From positions 17,304,963 to 17,368,962 of the forward strand of contig NC_057792.1 in NCBI RefSeq assembly GCF_014905175.1: a stretch of DNA of 64,000 nucleotides, in the 5' to 3' direction. This stretch comes from Aphidius gifuensis (lineage: Eukaryota > Arthropoda > Insecta > Hymenoptera > Braconidae). A program made the translations under genes and the position numbers. Each line of letters opens with the position of its first letter. Within the stretch, counting starts at the first letter, position 1. The notes beneath the pieces are model-generated. The model saw nothing but the letters and a program-made list of their open reading frames with translations. It was not told the origin of the DNA and ran no database searches. This document shows positions 61,832 to 64,000 of the stretch, piece by piece.

Positions 61832-61919
61832 TGGTATATAATGACTGGGGAATTCCGCATGATGTTGTTCAGGTATTTTGTATACAAAACAGGTGATGAC
61901 CGGAAAGAGAAAGGAAAAG
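61832..61919 (+). CDS. Candidate alternative MICU3 exon or first exon of a downstream gene
   Basis: After a strong pyrimidine tract and TTTTAG, an 88-nt block is open in phase 0: WYIMTGEFRMMLFRYFVYKT then GDDRKEKGK, ending at AAAAG|GTAAGT. Phase 0 entry fits splicing from MICU3 exon 10 in place of exon 11, giving a new basic C-terminus. Its internal ATG (MTGEFRMM) could instead start a gene that continues to the right. Composition is clearly coding-like; the family is not recognised. Confidence 0.4.
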
Positions 61920-64000
61920 GTAAGTGTTCCACAATTGATATTATACATGTGTGTGTGGGTAAACAGAAGCAATGATTTGACAGTAGTTCTGATTTAAATA
62001 AATTGTGGTTAAAAGAGAGGGAAAAATAAAATACATGCTAATAACAATAGGAATGTTGAATGAGGTGGTTATAGCCAAACATAATAAACAGACAACATCA
62101 GTCATCAGTGGCTATATATTGCAATAAAGGTGATGACTATTTTTCGTTGTCGAAATTTTATCACAATTTTGTTGGTGTAAATAATAAAACTATTATCATT
62201 TTTTTTTTTAAATTATAAATATTAATTACATCAATTATCATCATGGGAATGACAAAGATGTTTAAATGGTTAAAAAAGTGAGTAATTAATTGTCAAATTT
62301 AATTTTCTTTTTGTTATCAGTACGTGTTTGTGTGTGTGTTCTAAATTTTTATTTGAAACCTTGGAATGTCAGGGGTCGAAGCCAAATAAAATTAATCCAA
62401 ATGTTTTTATTATTTGAAAATTTAATCAACACACGAATTATTATCAATGTTGGAAAATTTTTTTTAAATAGTTATTTGAAAAAACAAAATATAATTTTAA
62501 TTCAATAAAATTTAAATATATAATAAATTATTATTATGAAATATTTTTGGTTGATTGAAAAGTGTGTGTACGTGTGTTGGTTATTTATTTAATTTGAAAA
62601 AAAAAAAAAGAAATTATGACCTTGTGTTGACAAAATCAAATCAATTAATTCATTGAATTATTGATATATTTTATAGCTTATTTAAAATATTATTTTCGTA
62701 CTTAAAAATTATATTATCACAATATATTTAAATTAATTTATTTACTCGTGTATTGATGAAGGTCACTGGCCGAAATAAAAAAATCTACATGAACCATATA
62801 TATTTATGAACTGTACTAAAACGTGTAAACATATTTTTTTTTTTCCATTGCGAGTTTATAAAATGTACTACACTTGTGTTTTAATACAAAAGCATGTACA
62901 TCGAAACGAAAAAAATAAATGAAATAAATACATGATAAATAAATACAATATCAACACCAATACACACACATAAAAATTCTCGTGAAAGCAATAAAATTAG
63001 ACATAAAACAAACTACGATAATGATAACGATCTGACAATTGTCACATAAAAATTATATCTTGTTCATGAATCCTGTTCTATAATTTGCCTTTTTTTTTTT
63101 TTTATTTTTACCTCATATTAAACAATAGAATTTCAAAAAAAAAAATATAGAAATTTTTTTATATTTTTATATTTCACAAAATTATCATTCATTTATTTAA
63201 CAATAAAATAATTGTTACATAATTATTAAATATATATAATTTTTCAAATAAAAAATAAAATAAAATAAAGATAATTTATCTTTTTTACTTTTAAATATTT
63301 AATGAACAATATACATGACAAATTGTTAAACCAATTTAATAAATATAACAAAGTAAATACATCATTTATCAATGCGTATAAAATAAAATCAAATAAATCA
63401 TAAAAGTTTTGAGAAATAAATTGATATAGTGTCCAATAAAAATCTGGTGAATAATAAAAATAAAAAAATAAAATTTATGTAGTTATTAGTTATCATTAAA
63501 GTGCATATATACAATATGAAATCAATGAATATAAAAAAAAGTTAATGCAAGAGGGACTATGTGTTTTAGACCTCACCCATGTCATATTGTACAAGTCATC
63601 CTCATCCTCATCCTCATTGGTCGGTCAGCGAACTTTTTGTTAAATATATTTATTGCTTGTTTTTTGTTATAAACCAATACACATACATATGTACATTAAA
63701 TACATTTACACTCAATACATCAATGTACCAAACAGACATTAAATTTATTTATTTTTTTTTTTTTTATATATTTTTATATTCTGATTATATATACAAAAGA
63801 AGAATTGACTCTCTGTTTGATGGTAGCAATGTTATGCATGGAATTTTGTAATTCTTTGTAATAATTATAATAACAAATAACAGATATTATCAGTTATATT
63901 CATTTGAGCCATTAGAAACAGCATGGTATTGATGAGTTTTTTATTATTTATTTTTTTTTTTTCTTAATACTGTTAATTAAGATGTTTACAAAAATTATTT
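61920..64000. other. Region downstream of MICU3
   Basis: AT-rich, with no assigned gene. GAATGTCAG at 62364-62372 could accept from the 61832-61919 block, giving GVEAK and a stop overlapping an AATAAA, a weak candidate. A less AT-rich patch at 63545-63640 includes ATTGGTCGGTCAGCG (inverted CCAAT) and CATCCT repeats and may be regulatory. Confidence 0.4.

Noticed and set aside
62373..62395. Terminal exon following the 61832-61919 block
   Set aside because: Adds only about five residues before a stop; the acceptor lacks a good pyrimidine tract.
1..64000. CRISPR array, prokaryotic operon or rRNA/tRNA genes
   Set aside because: Eukaryotic splice structure throughout; the only tandem array has no spacer structure, and no rRNA or tRNA cores were seen.

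Overview
The window reads as AT-rich insect nuclear DNA with long homopolymer runs, trinucleotide microsatellites and multi-exon genes with GT-AG introns. The recognisable proteins are animal developmental and mitochondrial genes of arthropod type. The strong AT bias, Asn/Lys-rich coding sequence and short introns in the third gene suggest a hymenopteran, perhaps an ichneumonoid/braconid parasitoid wasp. That assignment is inference; no species-diagnostic locus is present.

Three genes are supported. (1) On the minus strand, the 5' part of Lar, a LAR-type receptor protein tyrosine phosphatase: a signal-peptide exon at 22.7 kb, two exons forming Ig1 at 9.8-9.4 kb and one exon opening Ig2 at 1.5 kb. 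The rest of Lar lies off the left edge. Two probable 5'UTR exons (28.9 and 29.4-29.65 kb) place its promoter near 29.65 kb. (2) On the plus strand, branchless (bnl), an FGF ligand, in three coding exons (35.3-36.3, 42.3 and 46.2-47.4 kb), predicted 766 residues. (3) On the plus strand, a MICU3-type mitochondrial calcium uptake regulator in eleven coding exons (49.9-61.4 kb), predicted 456 residues with two canonical EF-hand loops.

Layout: 1-29.7 kb is Lar with very long introns; 29.7-35.3 kb is the head-to-head Lar/bnl intergenic and 5'UTR region; 35.3-47.4 kb is bnl; 47.4-49.2 kb is a short AT-rich spacer; 49.2-61.5 kb is MICU3; 61.5-64 kb is mostly non-coding, with one or two candidate alternative exons. 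Lar and bnl are both cell-surface or secreted signalling genes, MICU3 is mitochondrial, and nothing in the sequence suggests the three act in one pathway.

The most unusual observations are: a phase-compatible 39-nt cassette exon between the Lar signal peptide and Ig1; an alternative stop-containing exon inside MICU3 that would make a one-EF-hand isoform; an eight-copy, roughly 140-150 bp tandem repeat followed by a perfect GC hairpin in MICU3 intron 1, resembling a Helitron/Helentron-type non-autonomous element; an exon-like block on the opposite strand inside a MICU3 intron; and several less AT-rich islands with open frames or degenerate coding fragments that I cannot assign. All exon boundaries were read by eye from splice consensus, phase and homology to known families; none was tested with transcripts.
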